From: Pseudoneobacillus sp042683745
GTDB taxonomy: Bacteria; Bacillota; Bacilli; Bacillales; Cytobacillaceae
Direction of reading: 5' to 3'
Length of the DNA: 64,000 nt
NCBI RefSeq assembly: GCF_042683745.1
Contig: NZ_JBHUJX010000018.1
Coordinates: 62,001-126,000, forward strand
The notes beneath the pieces are model-generated. The model saw nothing but the letters and a program-made list of their open reading frames with translations. It did not search any database and was not told the DNA's origin. Each line of letters begins with the position of its first letter. Positions within the stretch are counted from its first letter, which is position 1. A program made the position numbers and the translations under genes. This document shows, one piece after another, positions 23,521-31,658 of the stretch.

Positions 23521-25014
23521 TTATTTTGCCTTTAATGTGACACCTTCTGCTGTAGACCATTGACCTACAGGCTCAATTTTATACGTTTCCCCTGAAGTTA
23601 ATTTAGCCCCATTTTGAAGAACAAACGTCCCATTTACTCCTTTACGAGTTTGTAGTTCGTATTGTGCAATCAATTCTTTACCGTCTGTCCCGATTAATTT
23701 AATTTGACGGAATGCAAACAATTCGTCCATTGGATCTTCTGATAACGTCACTGTTAATTTTGTGTCATCAACTTGGGTAATTGAGTTGATTTTTAATGCC
23801 GCGATTTCACCAGCAACAAAAGTGCCTTGTTTAATATTCGTCCAATCGGAAGTAACGGTATATTTGACTCCTGTTTTAAAAATAACACCTTGAGGTAAGC
23901 GGAATTTTGGCTCTTGTTTGCCGTCAGTTGATTGAGTGAATCCTAAATAGTTAGCAACCATCGGCTCTCCGCCTTCAGGTGTAATGGTCACGCTTCTGTT
24001 TCTTAAAGAAGAGATGATTTGGAATGGTTGTCCTTGATACATATTGTTCTCATCAAGAATAAACGCATCTGCCCCACGTCCCCCAGAATAAGCGGAGATG
24101 ATGTACCCATAATCAACGACGCCATCTTTCTTTAAGGCTTCCACTTCAAAAGTATCAAAAGAAACTTGACGTGCTTCATTCATATTAATCTTTTCTTCAT
24201 TACCTTTAAATGTCCCTGCCTGATTGCCTTTATATGTTAATGTATAAGTGGTTCCAGGAATCTGAGTTGTAGTAGGTACAATATAGGTTGAAGTTGAACC
24301 CGTTTTTAGACGTGGTTGATTGACAATTGTCAATCCATTATCGAATTTGAAGTTATTAGCTGACACCTCAATACTCTCATCATTTGACGTTAGTGGAGCA
24401 TCAAATTTAACCTCTAGTGTAATTTTGTTTAAAGCTTTTATTTCTACAACTTTTGCTGCTTCTTGGCGGATCGACTTTTGTGAGATTAGTAATAACTGTG
24501 CAGTTTCTCCGCGAGTTGCATGATTCTGTTTAGAGATAAAATCCTTTAGCCAGTATTGAACGGACTTTACGTCTCTTTGAAGTGCTTTTGCCATCATTTG
24601 TGCAAGTTCCTCATGGGTTACAGGTGCATTGGGTTGAAATTTAGCATCTTCTTTAATAATACCTAGGGCAATCAGTGTATTTACATAAGAATAGTACCAT
24701 TTCTTGGAGTACTTACTATCAAGACCTTTGATATCTGTTGCATCTGCTTTTAATCCCAATGAAAGGACGACCATTTTAGCCAACTCTGCTTGGGTAACTT
24801 GTCTTTCAGACTTCATCGTTCCGTCCGAATACCCCTGTATTATCCCTTGCTGTGCAAGTTGACGCATTCCCGCTTCTAAATCGATTTGTTGAGTTGCTAA
24901 AGTTGCTTGTTTGACAAGATGGTCATTTGCCATCACATTTACAGGTAAAAGCGAACCCATTCCTACTGCTGCTGTTAGTGCTAGTTTTGCAAGTTTCTTA
25001 TTTTTAAGATTCAT
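23521..25014 (-). CDS. secreted S-layer-homology (SLH) domain protein
   Basis: A 497-residue protein with a Sec signal peptide (cleavage near VMA-ND, residue 29). Residues 45-185 hold two clear SLH units (GIIQGYSDGTMKSERQVTQ, GIIKEDAKFQPNAPVTHEE) and a third, degenerate one (FISKQNHATRGETAQLL). These bind pyruvylated cell-wall polymer. The remaining 310 residues are beta-rich, with two or more Big/SbsC-like modules (VVEIKALNKITLEVKFDAPL, INSITQVDDTKLTVTLSEDP). It is a cell-surface protein, possibly an S-layer or adhesin component. An inverted repeat sits in its 5' region. Confidence 0.87.
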   Translation of the reverse strand: MNLKNKKLAKLALTAAVGMGSLLPVNVMANDHLVKQATLATQQIDLEAGMRQLAQQGIIQGYSDGTMKSERQVTQAELAKMVVLSLGLKADATDIKGLDSKYSKKWYYSYVNTLIALGIIKEDAKFQPNAPVTHEELAQMMAKALQRDVKSVQYWLKDFISKQNHATRGETAQLLLISQKSIRQEAAKVVEIKALNKITLEVKFDAPLTSNDESIEVSANNFKFDNGLTIVNQPRLKTGSTSTYIVPTTTQIPGTTYTLTYKGNQAGTFKGNEEKINMNEARQVSFDTFEVEALKKDGVVDYGYIISAYSGGRGADAFILDENNMYQGQPFQIISSLRNRSVTITPEGGEPMVANYLGFTQSTDGKQEPKFRLPQGVIFKTGVKYTVTSDWTNIKQGTFVAGEIAALKINSITQVDDTKLTVTLSEDPMDELFAFRQIKLIGTDGKELIAQYELQTRKGVNGTFVLQNGAKLTSGETYKIEPVGQWSTAEGVTLKAK

Positions 25015-25100
25015 GTGTACTCTCCTCCAGATATCTATTATCTAATTGCTTTACATAGATAATGATAGAGCACATATCTTAATAAACGAGAGAAAAGATA

Positions 25101-25115
25101 TTAAGAATTTCTTAA
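25101..25115. promoter_or_regulatory. inverted repeat upstream of the SLH gene
   Basis: TTAAGAA-T-TTCTTAA is a perfect 7-1-7 inverted repeat about 90 bases before the SLH gene, in the gap that also contains the yclK terminator. It could be an operator; no regulator is assigned. Confidence 0.35.
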
Positions 25116-25171
25116 CAGAATCGAAACTTTTTCTTATCTTTTCTCCATTTCATAATAGTACGCTAAGCAAC

Positions 25172-25195
25172 AAAAAAAGCCGCGCTCAGGCGACT
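25172..25195 (-). terminator. terminator of yclJK
   Basis: On the minus strand AGTCGC and GCGGCT form a six-pair stem (one G-U) with loop CTGAGC, followed by seven T residues. It begins four bases after the yclK stop codon. Confidence 0.78.
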
Positions 25196-25198
25196 TTC

Positions 25199-26602
25199 TT
25201 AAAACGGCAATTTTATAATAAATTTTGTTCCTTTACTCGGTTCGCTCGTTACTTCAATATTACCGTTATGGAGATGGACGAGCTGTTTGACAATGGACAG
25301 ACCTAGACCAAATTCTCCGTATGGGTTGGTCGTTCTTGAAAGATCAGCTTTATAAAAACGGCGCCAAATATTTTCGATCTCGACTGGGTCGATTCCTATT
25401 CCCGTGTCTTCAATTTCAATCACTGTTTCATTGGCACCTGCTTTCCCTCTTAACCATATGATTCCATTTTCAGTAAATTGAATACTATTAGTGGCAATAT
25501 TAATAATAATTTGCACTAACCGATCATAATCTGCATGAACCATCACTTGTTCATCAACATCCATCAATATTTGATTGTTCTTTTCTTCTGCTAGTATTTC
25601 TAATTGATCTTTTATAATTTCAAATACTTCAAATAACTGGATCTGTTCTTTCATTAGCTTTACTTGGTTAGACCTAATTTTTTCATAATCTAAGTTTTCA
25701 TTTACGAGTCTTATTAGTCTTTTCGTTTCTTTACTCACTAACTGCATGCCTTTTTCTTTTTCCTCTTCGGCTATCATATTGTTTCGAAGACCTTCGATGA
25801 CACCACTAATAGTCGTTAGAGGCGTGCGCAGTTCATGGGAAACATCTGCCATAAACTGGCGTCTTCGATTTTCTAAGCTTTCAATTTCCTCATTCGATGT
25901 ATTTAATTTCTCTACCATTTGATTAAAATCCTGAGCTAGTTCACCAATCTCATCAAAATTGGAAGAGTCTAATTTTACCGTATAATCGCCTGCTGAGACT
26001 AATGATGTCGCCTCTTGGATTCTTTTGATTCGATTAACATGGAATCGTGATAGCACCCAGCTAAGCAATAATGATACCCCGAGTGCAATGAGGACCGTAT
26101 AAAATAAGTAACGATTAATTTGAGTAATCATTTCTCTTGATCCACTAATAGGGGACGTTAAAAGAATCCCACCAACAAGCTCACCTTCATCTAAGTAAGG
26201 AAGAGCTACGAGTGAAACCACTTGATCAAATCGTTTAAAATCTTGTTTGACTATGACTGTCTCACCTTTGGTAATTTTTGTCCATTCCTCTTCAGTAATT
26301 TTAAATTTTGGACCTGTTCGCTCTCGTGGAAACAAGATCAATCCGTTTCGATCAAATACACTTAAATAAATATTTCTTGCTAAAAGAACATCATGATACT
26401 GAAATAATACATTCTCTTGATTAATCCTAGGGTCTTGAAAATCCTCTAATACATTCTGTCCGTACGTGATTAATTCTTCTACTTTATTTTGGTACACTAA
26501 TGTTTCCACATAATGAGCAAATAATAAGCTTAAAATTAAAAAGGCAACAATGATAATACTAATATGGCTTAAAAATTGTTGATATATATACTTAATTTTC
26601 AT
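25199..26602 (-). CDS. yclK: YclK-type sensor histidine kinase
   Basis: A 467-residue kinase with two transmembrane helices (about 10-30, 163-185), an extracellular sensor domain of about 130 residues, HAMP, HisKA with the phosphorylated His in ADVSHELRTPLTTISG, and an ATPase domain with DTGIGIDP and FGLGLSIVKQLV. From memory it follows B. subtilis YclK almost throughout (opening MKIKYIYQQFLSHISI, RRRQFMADVSHEL, VHADYDRLVQI). In B. subtilis yclJK is induced by oxygen limitation through ResD. The gene overlaps yclJ by 11 bases. The signal is unknown. Confidence 0.88.
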   Translation of the reverse strand: MKIKYIYQQFLSHISIIIVAFLILSLLFAHYVETLVYQNKVEELITYGQNVLEDFQDPRINQENVLFQYHDVLLARNIYLSVFDRNGLILFPRERTGPKFKITEEEWTKITKGETVIVKQDFKRFDQVVSLVALPYLDEGELVGGILLTSPISGSREMITQINRYLFYTVLIALGVSLLLSWVLSRFHVNRIKRIQEATSLVSAGDYTVKLDSSNFDEIGELAQDFNQMVEKLNTSNEEIESLENRRRQFMADVSHELRTPLTTISGVIEGLRNNMIAEEEKEKGMQLVSKETKRLIRLVNENLDYEKIRSNQVKLMKEQIQLFEVFEIIKDQLEILAEEKNNQILMDVDEQVMVHADYDRLVQIIINIATNSIQFTENGIIWLRGKAGANETVIEIEDTGIGIDPVEIENIWRRFYKADLSRTTNPYGEFGLGLSIVKQLVHLHNGNIEVTSEPSKGTKFIIKLPF

Positions 26603-27293
26603 TCGTTTCCACCAGAGATTCGTCGAACTTATAGCCTACCCCCCATACAGTATGGAAAAAAGGCTGTTCAGCTGTTCCGATTTTTTTTCGGAGCCTCTTA
26701 ATATGGACATCTACTGTTCGCTCGTCCCCATAAAATTGATAGCCCCAAACTCTTTCTAAAAGCTGCTCTCTTGAAAAAACTTGGCGTGGATGCTGGACGA
26801 AATAATAGAGTAAGTCAAATTCTTTTGGGGTTAAGTTTGTGATGGACTCATTATTTAAGAGAACTTCTCGTGTCTCCTTATTAATTTTTAAATGTTTAGA
26901 TTCCATTGATTTGGATTCTTCTTTTTCTATTTTTGCATATCTGCGTGCTACTGCCTTTATTCTTGCCATTAATGCAAGCGGACTGAAAGGTTTTGTTACA
27001 TAATCGTCCGCTCCCATTTCTAAACCGAGAACTTGGTCAGATTCACTGTCTTTAGCCGTTAACATGATGATAGGAATTGAACTATTCTCTTGTCTAATTT
27101 TTCGACATAAGGTGACCCCATCCATGCCTGGAAGCATCCAATCGAGGATTAAGAGATCCCAATTTTCTCCTTTAAAACGGTTGTAACCATCCAAACCGTT
27201 ATGGACAAATTCACCTGATATTCCTTCCTTTGAAAAAAACATTTCAATCATCGTACATACACTTTCATTATCTTCTATCACTAATATTCTCAT
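26592..27293 (-). CDS. yclJ: YclJ-type OmpR-family response regulator
   Basis: A 233-residue regulator. The receiver shows IEDNESV, the acceptor Asp in LLILDWMLPGMDG, LTAKDSESD and KPFSPLALMARI. The winged helix has NLTPKEFDLLYYFVQHPRQ and the highly conserved YGDERTVDVHIKRLRKKI. It resembles B. subtilis YclJ closely by recall, and the kinase partner overlaps its 3' end. AGAGGTG lies eight bases before the ATG. It is divergent from chrA over 185 bases; whether it regulates chrA is not known. Confidence 0.9.
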   Translation of the reverse strand: MRILVIEDNESVCTMIEMFFSKEGISGEFVHNGLDGYNRFKGENWDLLILDWMLPGMDGVTLCRKIRQENSSIPIIMLTAKDSESDQVLGLEMGADDYVTKPFSPLALMARIKAVARRYAKIEKEESKSMESKHLKINKETREVLLNNESITNLTPKEFDLLYYFVQHPRQVFSREQLLERVWGYQFYGDERTVDVHIKRLRKKIGTAEQPFFHTVWGVGYKFDESLVETNEN

Positions 27294-27478
27294 CCGCTTT
27301 GCACCTCTTTATAGAAGTTTCTACTTAAATTAAAGAATGAATTTGCAAGATTATCAACTCTTTTCGGATGATTTCTTTGAATGTTCATGCTTTCTTAATA
27401 GTTTATTCATATTTCTTATGGTAACTCTGTTGTACTTATATGCTAAAATCATCTTAAATTCTATAAAAGGGGAAAAGA

Positions 27479-28663
27479 ATGAAAAAAAGCCGTTTATGCT
27501 TATTACTTGAGATTTGGCTTGTATCGACAAAGCTTGGTTTGACTTCCTTCGGTGGACCTGTTGCGCATTTAGGGTATTTTTATGAAGAGTATGTTCGTAA
27601 ACGAAAATGGATGGATGAACGGAGTTATGCTGATCTCGTTGCACTATGCCAGTTTTTGCCTGGACCTGCTAGCAGTCAAGTTGGAATTGGGATAGGAGTT
27701 GTTCGTGCAGGGGTGCTCGGAGGAATACTCGCCTTTATCGGCTTCACCCTTCCATCTGTTATTGCTCTCATTTTATTTGCAACTTTGTTTCAAGGTTATG
27801 AGATTGCAAATGCTGGCTGGATACATGGTTTAAAAATTGTAGCCGTTGCCGTTGTTGCCCATGCGATTATCGGTATGGCAAAAACTCTCACTCCTGACCT
27901 CCATAGAAAGTCACTTGCTTTAGTTGCCTTACTTGTAGCTTTACTTTGGCAAAATACCCTTACTCAAGTAGGGATTATCCTAGTTTCAGGAATTATTGGT
28001 TATTTCTTATTTAGAAATCAGGACAAATTTGTGGATTCGACTATTGAGGTACCTATTTCACATATCTTTTCTTCACTATGTCTACTTCTTTTTTTCGGAT
28101 TGCTTGTTTTCTTGCCAATTATGGCTAGGTTTACTACTTTTGAGTGGATAGACGTGTTTGACCGATTTTATCGATCTGGCTCTCTAGTATTTGGTGGTGG
28201 CCATATTGTTTTACCATTACTAGAAAGTGAATTTGTAACTACAGGCTTGTTAAATGAACAAACCTTTTTAGCGGGATATGGAGCAGCTCAAGCGGTTCCA
28301 GGTCCATTATTCACTTTTGCCGCTTATATTGGTGCTGTGATGAATGGTTGGAAAGGTGGCATTCTGGCGACCGTTGCTATTTTTTTACCTGCTTTTCTTT
28401 TAATCTTTGGTACTTTACCTTTTTGGACTTCTTTGCGAAAAAATCCCAAAATGAAAAGTACTTTAATGGCTATCAATGCGGCAGTAGTAGGTATATTAAT
28501 TGCTGCATTTTATCAGCCGATTTGGACAAGTTCTATTTTTAAACCTATCGATTTTGCTTTAGCAGCTCTACTTTTTAGCATGCTTACTTTTTTGAAATGT
28601 CCCCCATGGGTCGTAGTGTTGGCAGGGGCAATCGGTGGTTATTTAATATTTGTGAATGCATAG
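27479..28663 (+). CDS. chrA: ChrA-type chromate transporter (two-domain)
   Basis: A 394-residue membrane protein with two homologous CHR halves. The first has LGLTSFGGPVAHLGYFYEEY and FLPGPASSQVGIGIG. The second repeats the pattern as SGSLVFGGGHIVLPLLESEF and QAVPGPLFTFAAYIGA. This is the long-chain CHR layout; characterised members export chromate with proton exchange, while many homologues have other anion substrates. AAGGGG precedes the ATG. It stands alone, divergent from yclJ, and ends in a terminator that begins at its stop codon. Confidence 0.9.
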   Translation: MKKSRLCLLLEIWLVSTKLGLTSFGGPVAHLGYFYEEYVRKRKWMDERSYADLVALCQFLPGPASSQVGIGIGVVRAGVLGGILAFIGFTLPSVIALILFATLFQGYEIANAGWIHGLKIVAVAVVAHAIIGMAKTLTPDLHRKSLALVALLVALLWQNTLTQVGIILVSGIIGYFLFRNQDKFVDSTIEVPISHIFSSLCLLLFFGLLVFLPIMARFTTFEWIDVFDRFYRSGSLVFGGGHIVLPLLESEFVTTGLLNEQTFLAGYGAAQAVPGPLFTFAAYIGAVMNGWKGGILATVAIFLPAFLLIFGTLPFWTSLRKNPKMKSTLMAINAAVVGILIAAFYQPIWTSSIFKPIDFALAALLFSMLTFLKCPPWVVVLAGAIGGYLIFVNA

Positions 28664-28689
28664 GGCAAGCATTTCTGCTTGCCTTTTTG
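28664..28689 (+). terminator. terminator of chrA
   Basis: GGCAAGCA and TGCTTGCC form an 8-bp stem around a four-base loop, followed by five T residues, immediately after the stop codon. Confidence 0.88.
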
Positions 28690-28729
28690 CTGCTCGTTGA
28701 AGTGGAAACTTTTTTTCAAAAAATATGTA

Positions 28730-28759
28730 TTGACAATATAGTTAACGACATCTTATAAT
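28730..28759 (+). promoter_or_regulatory. sigma-A promoter of the YceI-family gene
   Basis: TTGACA (28730-28735) and TATAAT (28754-28759), both perfect, with an 18-base spacer. The transcript would start near 28766, just before the inverted repeat at 28776. Confidence 0.75.
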
Positions 28760-28775
28760 TTATCTCAGATTGACA

Positions 28776-28793
28776 TATCTTGAATTTGAGATA
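28776..28793. promoter_or_regulatory. candidate MhqR/MarR-type operator
   Basis: TATCTTGAATTTGAGATA differs at only two positions from the inverted repeat known for B. subtilis MhqR (TATCTCGAATTCGAGATA). It lies at about +10 to +27 of the strong promoter, where a bound repressor would block transcription. A second TATCTCA half-site precedes it at 28761. Confidence 0.55.
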
Positions 28794-28833
28794 AACAAGA
28801 TCAAAATATATTTATAAAATGGAGGAATACAAA

Positions 28834-29367
28834 ATGACAATTTCAAAATGGGCTTTAGATGCGGCGCACAGCAGTGTTGACTTCTCAGTTAGACATATGA
28901 TGATTGCAAAAGTGAAAGGGTCTTTTAACGACTTCAATGCAACAATTGAAGCAGACCCTACTGATTTAACTACTGCAAATATTCAATTTACGGTTAATTT
29001 ATCAAGTGTGGATACACGCAATGAGGACCGTGATAATCACTTACGTTCTGGTGACTTCTTTGATGTAGAAAACCACCCTTCTATGACTTTTGTTTCAACT
29101 ACGATCGTTAAAACAGGTGATGGGGAGTATGACGTAACTGGTGACTTAACAATTCGTGGCGTTACACGTCCTGAAACATTTGTTGTAACCTATGAAGGTA
29201 CAGGAAAAGATCCTTGGGGCAATGAGAAAGTTGGATTTAATGCAGAAGGTAAAATCAAACGCAGTGAATTTGGATTAACTTGGAATGCTGCTTTAGAAAC
29301 AGGTGGCGTACTAGTTGGAGACGAAATCAAAGTTTCACTTGAAATACAGGCTGCGAAACAAGCTTAA
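28834..29367 (+). CDS. YceI-family polyisoprenoid-binding-like protein
   Basis: A 177-residue, beta-rich protein covering one YceI domain: WALDAAHSSVDFSVRHMMI at the start, SVDTRNEDRDNHLRSGDFF, GDLTIRGVTRP and FGLTWNAALETGGVLVG, all family hallmarks. YceI proteins form a lipocalin-like barrel that binds long isoprenoid chains such as quinones. It has no signal peptide, so it should be cytosolic. The ATG at 28834 has GGAGGA seven bases before it; an ATG 15 bases upstream is inside that RBS. The MhqR-like operator suggests induction by quinone-type electrophiles, fitting a quinone-binding role. Confidence 0.87.
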   Translation: MTISKWALDAAHSSVDFSVRHMMIAKVKGSFNDFNATIEADPTDLTTANIQFTVNLSSVDTRNEDRDNHLRSGDFFDVENHPSMTFVSTTIVKTGDGEYDVTGDLTIRGVTRPETFVVTYEGTGKDPWGNEKVGFNAEGKIKRSEFGLTWNAALETGGVLVGDEIKVSLEIQAAKQA

Positions 29368-29379
29368 TATTTTAGTACA

Positions 29380-29414
29380 TTAAAGCGGTGGGGGACTGTC
29401 CCCCGCCGCTTTAA
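29380..29414. terminator. G5/C5 palindrome, bidirectional terminator
   Basis: A 35-base near-perfect palindrome, TTAAAGCGGTGGGGGAC and its complement around a single T, between convergent yceI-type and comFB genes. It belongs to a dispersed family with copies at 35159, 41373, 41413, 49506 and 49546. Confidence 0.82.
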
Positions 29415-29428
29415 TGCGATAAAGGAAT

Positions 29429-29737
29429 TTATTTATTATGCTTTGGGTATTTTCCAACGAGGTGGATGGCGCTAATGATGCGTTTATTAATCCATTTTCG
29501 ATTTTCATTCGTGTTTAATTGCTCAAAAACTCTCATTCTTCCCTCATCCGTTGTAACATAATGGCTTGGTAAAGTATTTAGGCTTAGTGCAATGATATCG
29601 TTTATACATTTCTTACATTGGCAAAAGGTTTGGTATTCTGTCCCCATCATTAGAACTGTTACTAGGGTAGAAACCATCTCCTCCATCACATTTACATAAT
29701 CATTATCCAACTTCCTCACTACCTTCCGAAGAACCAT
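29429..29737 (-). CDS. ComFB family protein
   Basis: A 102-residue soluble protein. The ComFB domain is marked by YVNVMEEMVSTLV, the cysteine motif FCQCKKCINDIIALSLN, and LPSHYVT. ComFB lies in the comF competence operon of B. subtilis, and recent work on cyanobacterial and other members describes the domain as a receptor for cyclic dinucleotides. Here it is a stand-alone gene away from comFA/comFC. The CxCxxC cluster could bind zinc. No strong RBS is seen before the ATG at 29737, and the start is uncertain. A role in cyclic-di-GMP sensing is inference. Confidence 0.82.
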   Translation of the reverse strand: MVLRKVVRKLDNDYVNVMEEMVSTLVTVLMMGTEYQTFCQCKKCINDIIALSLNTLPSHYVTTDEGRMRVFEQLNTNENRKWINKRIISAIHLVGKYPKHNK

Positions 29738-29917
29738 ATTCCAATCTTAAATCAACAATCGTACTATTCATCTGATGCATATTTTGTTGGAGTGACAATT
29801 ATTTTATACAGAATTTGTGGAAGTCTTAGCTTAATCGTGCTGTCAGTATATTTTTTCTTAAACTTGTAAAAATAATAGGGTCAAATCATCCTAATTAAGT
29901 GGATTGGAAGTGAAATA

Positions 29918-30169
29918 ATGGACCAAACTTTAGGATATTTAAGGGAGACTTTGTCAAACTATACGGAAGAACATGCAATTTGTCAACGAATGTATGAGAA
30001 AATAAAACAAAATCATTACACTTCAGAAGGGGCTTTTGTCAGAGATTTATCAGCAACTGAAATCGATTTCTTAAACAAAATCCTTCCTGACGAAATACAC
30101 TATGCTAAGCAAGAGCAGGATCAAAAACGTGCACATGAATTAAATGAAGTATATGAATTATTATTATAA
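29918..30169 (+). CDS. csgA: CsgA-type sigma-G-dependent spore protein
   Basis: An 83-residue, hydrophilic, helical protein: TLGYLRETLSNYTEEH at the start, SEGAFVRDLSATEIDFLN in the middle, and the conserved end YAKQEQDQKRAHELNEVYE. It matches from memory B. subtilis CsgA, a small acid-soluble spore protein made under sigma-G. Its exact role is unknown. GGAAGTG lies before the ATG. It is followed 47 bases later by the yozQ-type gene, so the two may be co-transcribed. I could not see a convincing sigma-G promoter upstream. Confidence 0.8.
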   Translation: MDQTLGYLRETLSNYTEEHAICQRMYEKIKQNHYTSEGAFVRDLSATEIDFLNKILPDEIHYAKQEQDQKRAHELNEVYELLL

Positions 30170-30216
30170 ATTATTTGGAAGCTAAACTTACATAAAAAAT
30201 GATAGGAGTGCGAATG

Positions 30217-30426
30217 ATGGATAAAAATAATAAAAATTTAAATCTTGCCGGCAGAAATTATCAAGTAGATGATTATAAAAAGGAGAACGAGCTTTCATCA
30301 GGTTTAGCAACTACTCATGAACAAGTTAGTGATTCTTACATGGAGGGAGAAAGTTTTTCATTAGTAGGAGATATAAATGGAAAAAATGTCTCTATTCCTT
30401 TGGACGACGATAGTGAAAATAAGTAA
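30217..30426 (+). CDS. yozQ: YozQ-type small protein (DUF4025)
   Basis: A 69-residue hydrophilic acidic protein. The core NLAGRNYQVDDYKKENELSS and LATTHEQVSDSYMEG fits the DUF4025/YozQ family, found only in spore formers and of unknown function. Two adjacent ATG codons (30214 and 30217) follow GGAG; the longer frame from 30199 would read through that RBS. Its position after csgA and before convergent yteA is consistent with a sporulation role. Confidence 0.78.
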   Translation: MDKNNKNLNLAGRNYQVDDYKKENELSSGLATTHEQVSDSYMEGESFSLVGDINGKNVSIPLDDDSENK

Positions 30427-30432
30427 AAAATT

Positions 30433-30470
30433 AAAACAGCTTCTACATCTTTCATGTAGAAGCTGTTTTT
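30433..30470. terminator. bidirectional terminator between yozQ-type gene and yteA
   Basis: AAAACAGCTTCTACAT and ATGTAGAAGCTGTTTT make a perfect 16-bp stem with loop CTTTC, flanked by A and T runs, between convergent genes. Confidence 0.92.
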
Positions 30471-31226
30471 CTATTCTTCTTTATCCTTCTCAACATAAGG
30501 ATCATGTTCATATGCGGGCAAATCCCCAAATGTGGTCATGACCCCTTCCTCATCGAGCTCTTGTTCATATTTTTCATGCTCGGCGTTAGGAAAAATCGTC
30601 ACATTGTTCCCATGCATATCATTACCAACGAAGTTCTCAAAGTCCTCCACATAGCCGATATTTTCATCCGATTCGATGTAAACATCACTATAATGTCTTT
30701 GTGGATCGATGAAATCAGAAGGTGTTTCTGAAGTCCCCCAGCGGGCAACCTCTTGCCATGAATCCTCAGCATCAAATGCCACATCTTCATCTTTTTCATC
30801 CATATCAAACCTTCCAAATGGAGGTGCTAAAACTTCTTCTTCGATAGGCCGATTATAAGAGATATGTTGATCAGGACTATGTTCAATACAATAGGTGGTA
30901 GTTGGTAATGCCTCTAGTCTTTCAATTGGAATATCCTTACCACATTCCTCACACTTCCCATAAGTCCCATTCTGGATAGCTTCAAGAGCATGATTGATAC
31001 TTCCTAACTCCAGTTTTGCATGCTCCTCTAAAGCAACATCCTTTTCCCGTTCATATAAAGCTGTTCCTTCGTCTGCAGGATGGTTATCATAGGTAGATAG
31101 TTCCCCTAATGATTCCTGGTAATGAGTTTTATTAAGATCAAAACTACTTACGAGAAGTCCCTCAACCTGTTTTTTTTCATTCATTAAATAAGCTTTAAGC
31201 TCGGAAAGTTTCTTTGATGAAAGCAT
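30471..31226 (-). CDS. yteA: YteA-type DksA/TraR zinc-finger protein
   Basis: A 251-residue acidic protein. The N-terminal 70 residues form a helical hairpin as in DksA. A zinc finger follows at about 90-118, with Cys92 and Cys95 (YGKCEECGKDIP) and then Cys113 and His116 (YCIEHS), so the usual four-cysteine finger may be C3H here. The C-terminal 130 residues are strongly acidic and carry DPQRHYSDVYIESDE and NFVGNDMHGNNVT, typical of YteA sporulation-related proteins. AGGGG lies seven bases before the ATG at 31226. DksA-like proteins bind RNA polymerase; that function has not been shown for YteA. Confidence 0.85.
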   Translation of the reverse strand: MLSSKKLSELKAYLMNEKKQVEGLLVSSFDLNKTHYQESLGELSTYDNHPADEGTALYEREKDVALEEHAKLELGSINHALEAIQNGTYGKCEECGKDIPIERLEALPTTTYCIEHSPDQHISYNRPIEEEVLAPPFGRFDMDEKDEDVAFDAEDSWQEVARWGTSETPSDFIDPQRHYSDVYIESDENIGYVEDFENFVGNDMHGNNVTIFPNAEHEKYEQELDEEGVMTTFGDLPAYEHDPYVEKDKEE

Positions 31227-31387
31227 TTCTTTACCCCTTTCGGTTCTTCTCATACCACTTTTCGCCCTATACGATATATTGTTCCGTTTCAAACGGATAC
31301 CATTCAACTAAATTCAGCCGTTTGAAGCATAGAAAATGTTATTTTGAAAAAAATAATGGTAAATATTCTTTGAAGGTGGTAAATATA

Positions 31388-31552
31388 ATGGTAAACGAAG
31401 ACTTCAAAAAATTCCGTGAGGTACAAAAAAAGCATGAAGGTATTTATATAGGTGGAAAGAATCAGCCACAGGGACTAAATGATGAAAGCTACAATAACCA
31501 AGAAAATACCGACAAATCTGTTGGTGCAACAGGTCTTCAAGAAAAAGGGTAA
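31388..31552 (+). CDS. small hydrophilic protein, unknown
   Basis: A 54-residue charged protein (MVNEDFKKFREVQKKHEG start, then an Asn/Gln-rich stretch and GATGLQEKG end). AAGGTGG lies eight bases before the ATG at 31388, and a weak terminator overlaps the stop codon, so it looks like a real single-gene unit. Its low complexity and neighbours (csgA, yozQ, yteA) suggest a small spore protein. I do not recognise a family. Confidence 0.62.
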   Translation: MVNEDFKKFREVQKKHEGIYIGGKNQPQGLNDESYNNQENTDKSVGATGLQEKG

Positions 31553-31571
31553 GAATCTTTACTCTTTTTTT
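31543..31571 (+). terminator. weak terminator after the 54-residue gene
   Basis: AAGGGTAA and TTTACTCTT can form an 8-bp stem (one G-U) with a short loop, followed by seven T residues; the stop codon lies in the left arm. Confidence 0.6.
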
Positions 31572-31658
31572 ATGTTGTCTCACCCGAGATTCCTAGTTGG
31601 AAGTACCGAATTGTGCTAAAATTGGAAATAATAAAAATTTCATAAACGGAGGAATTCA

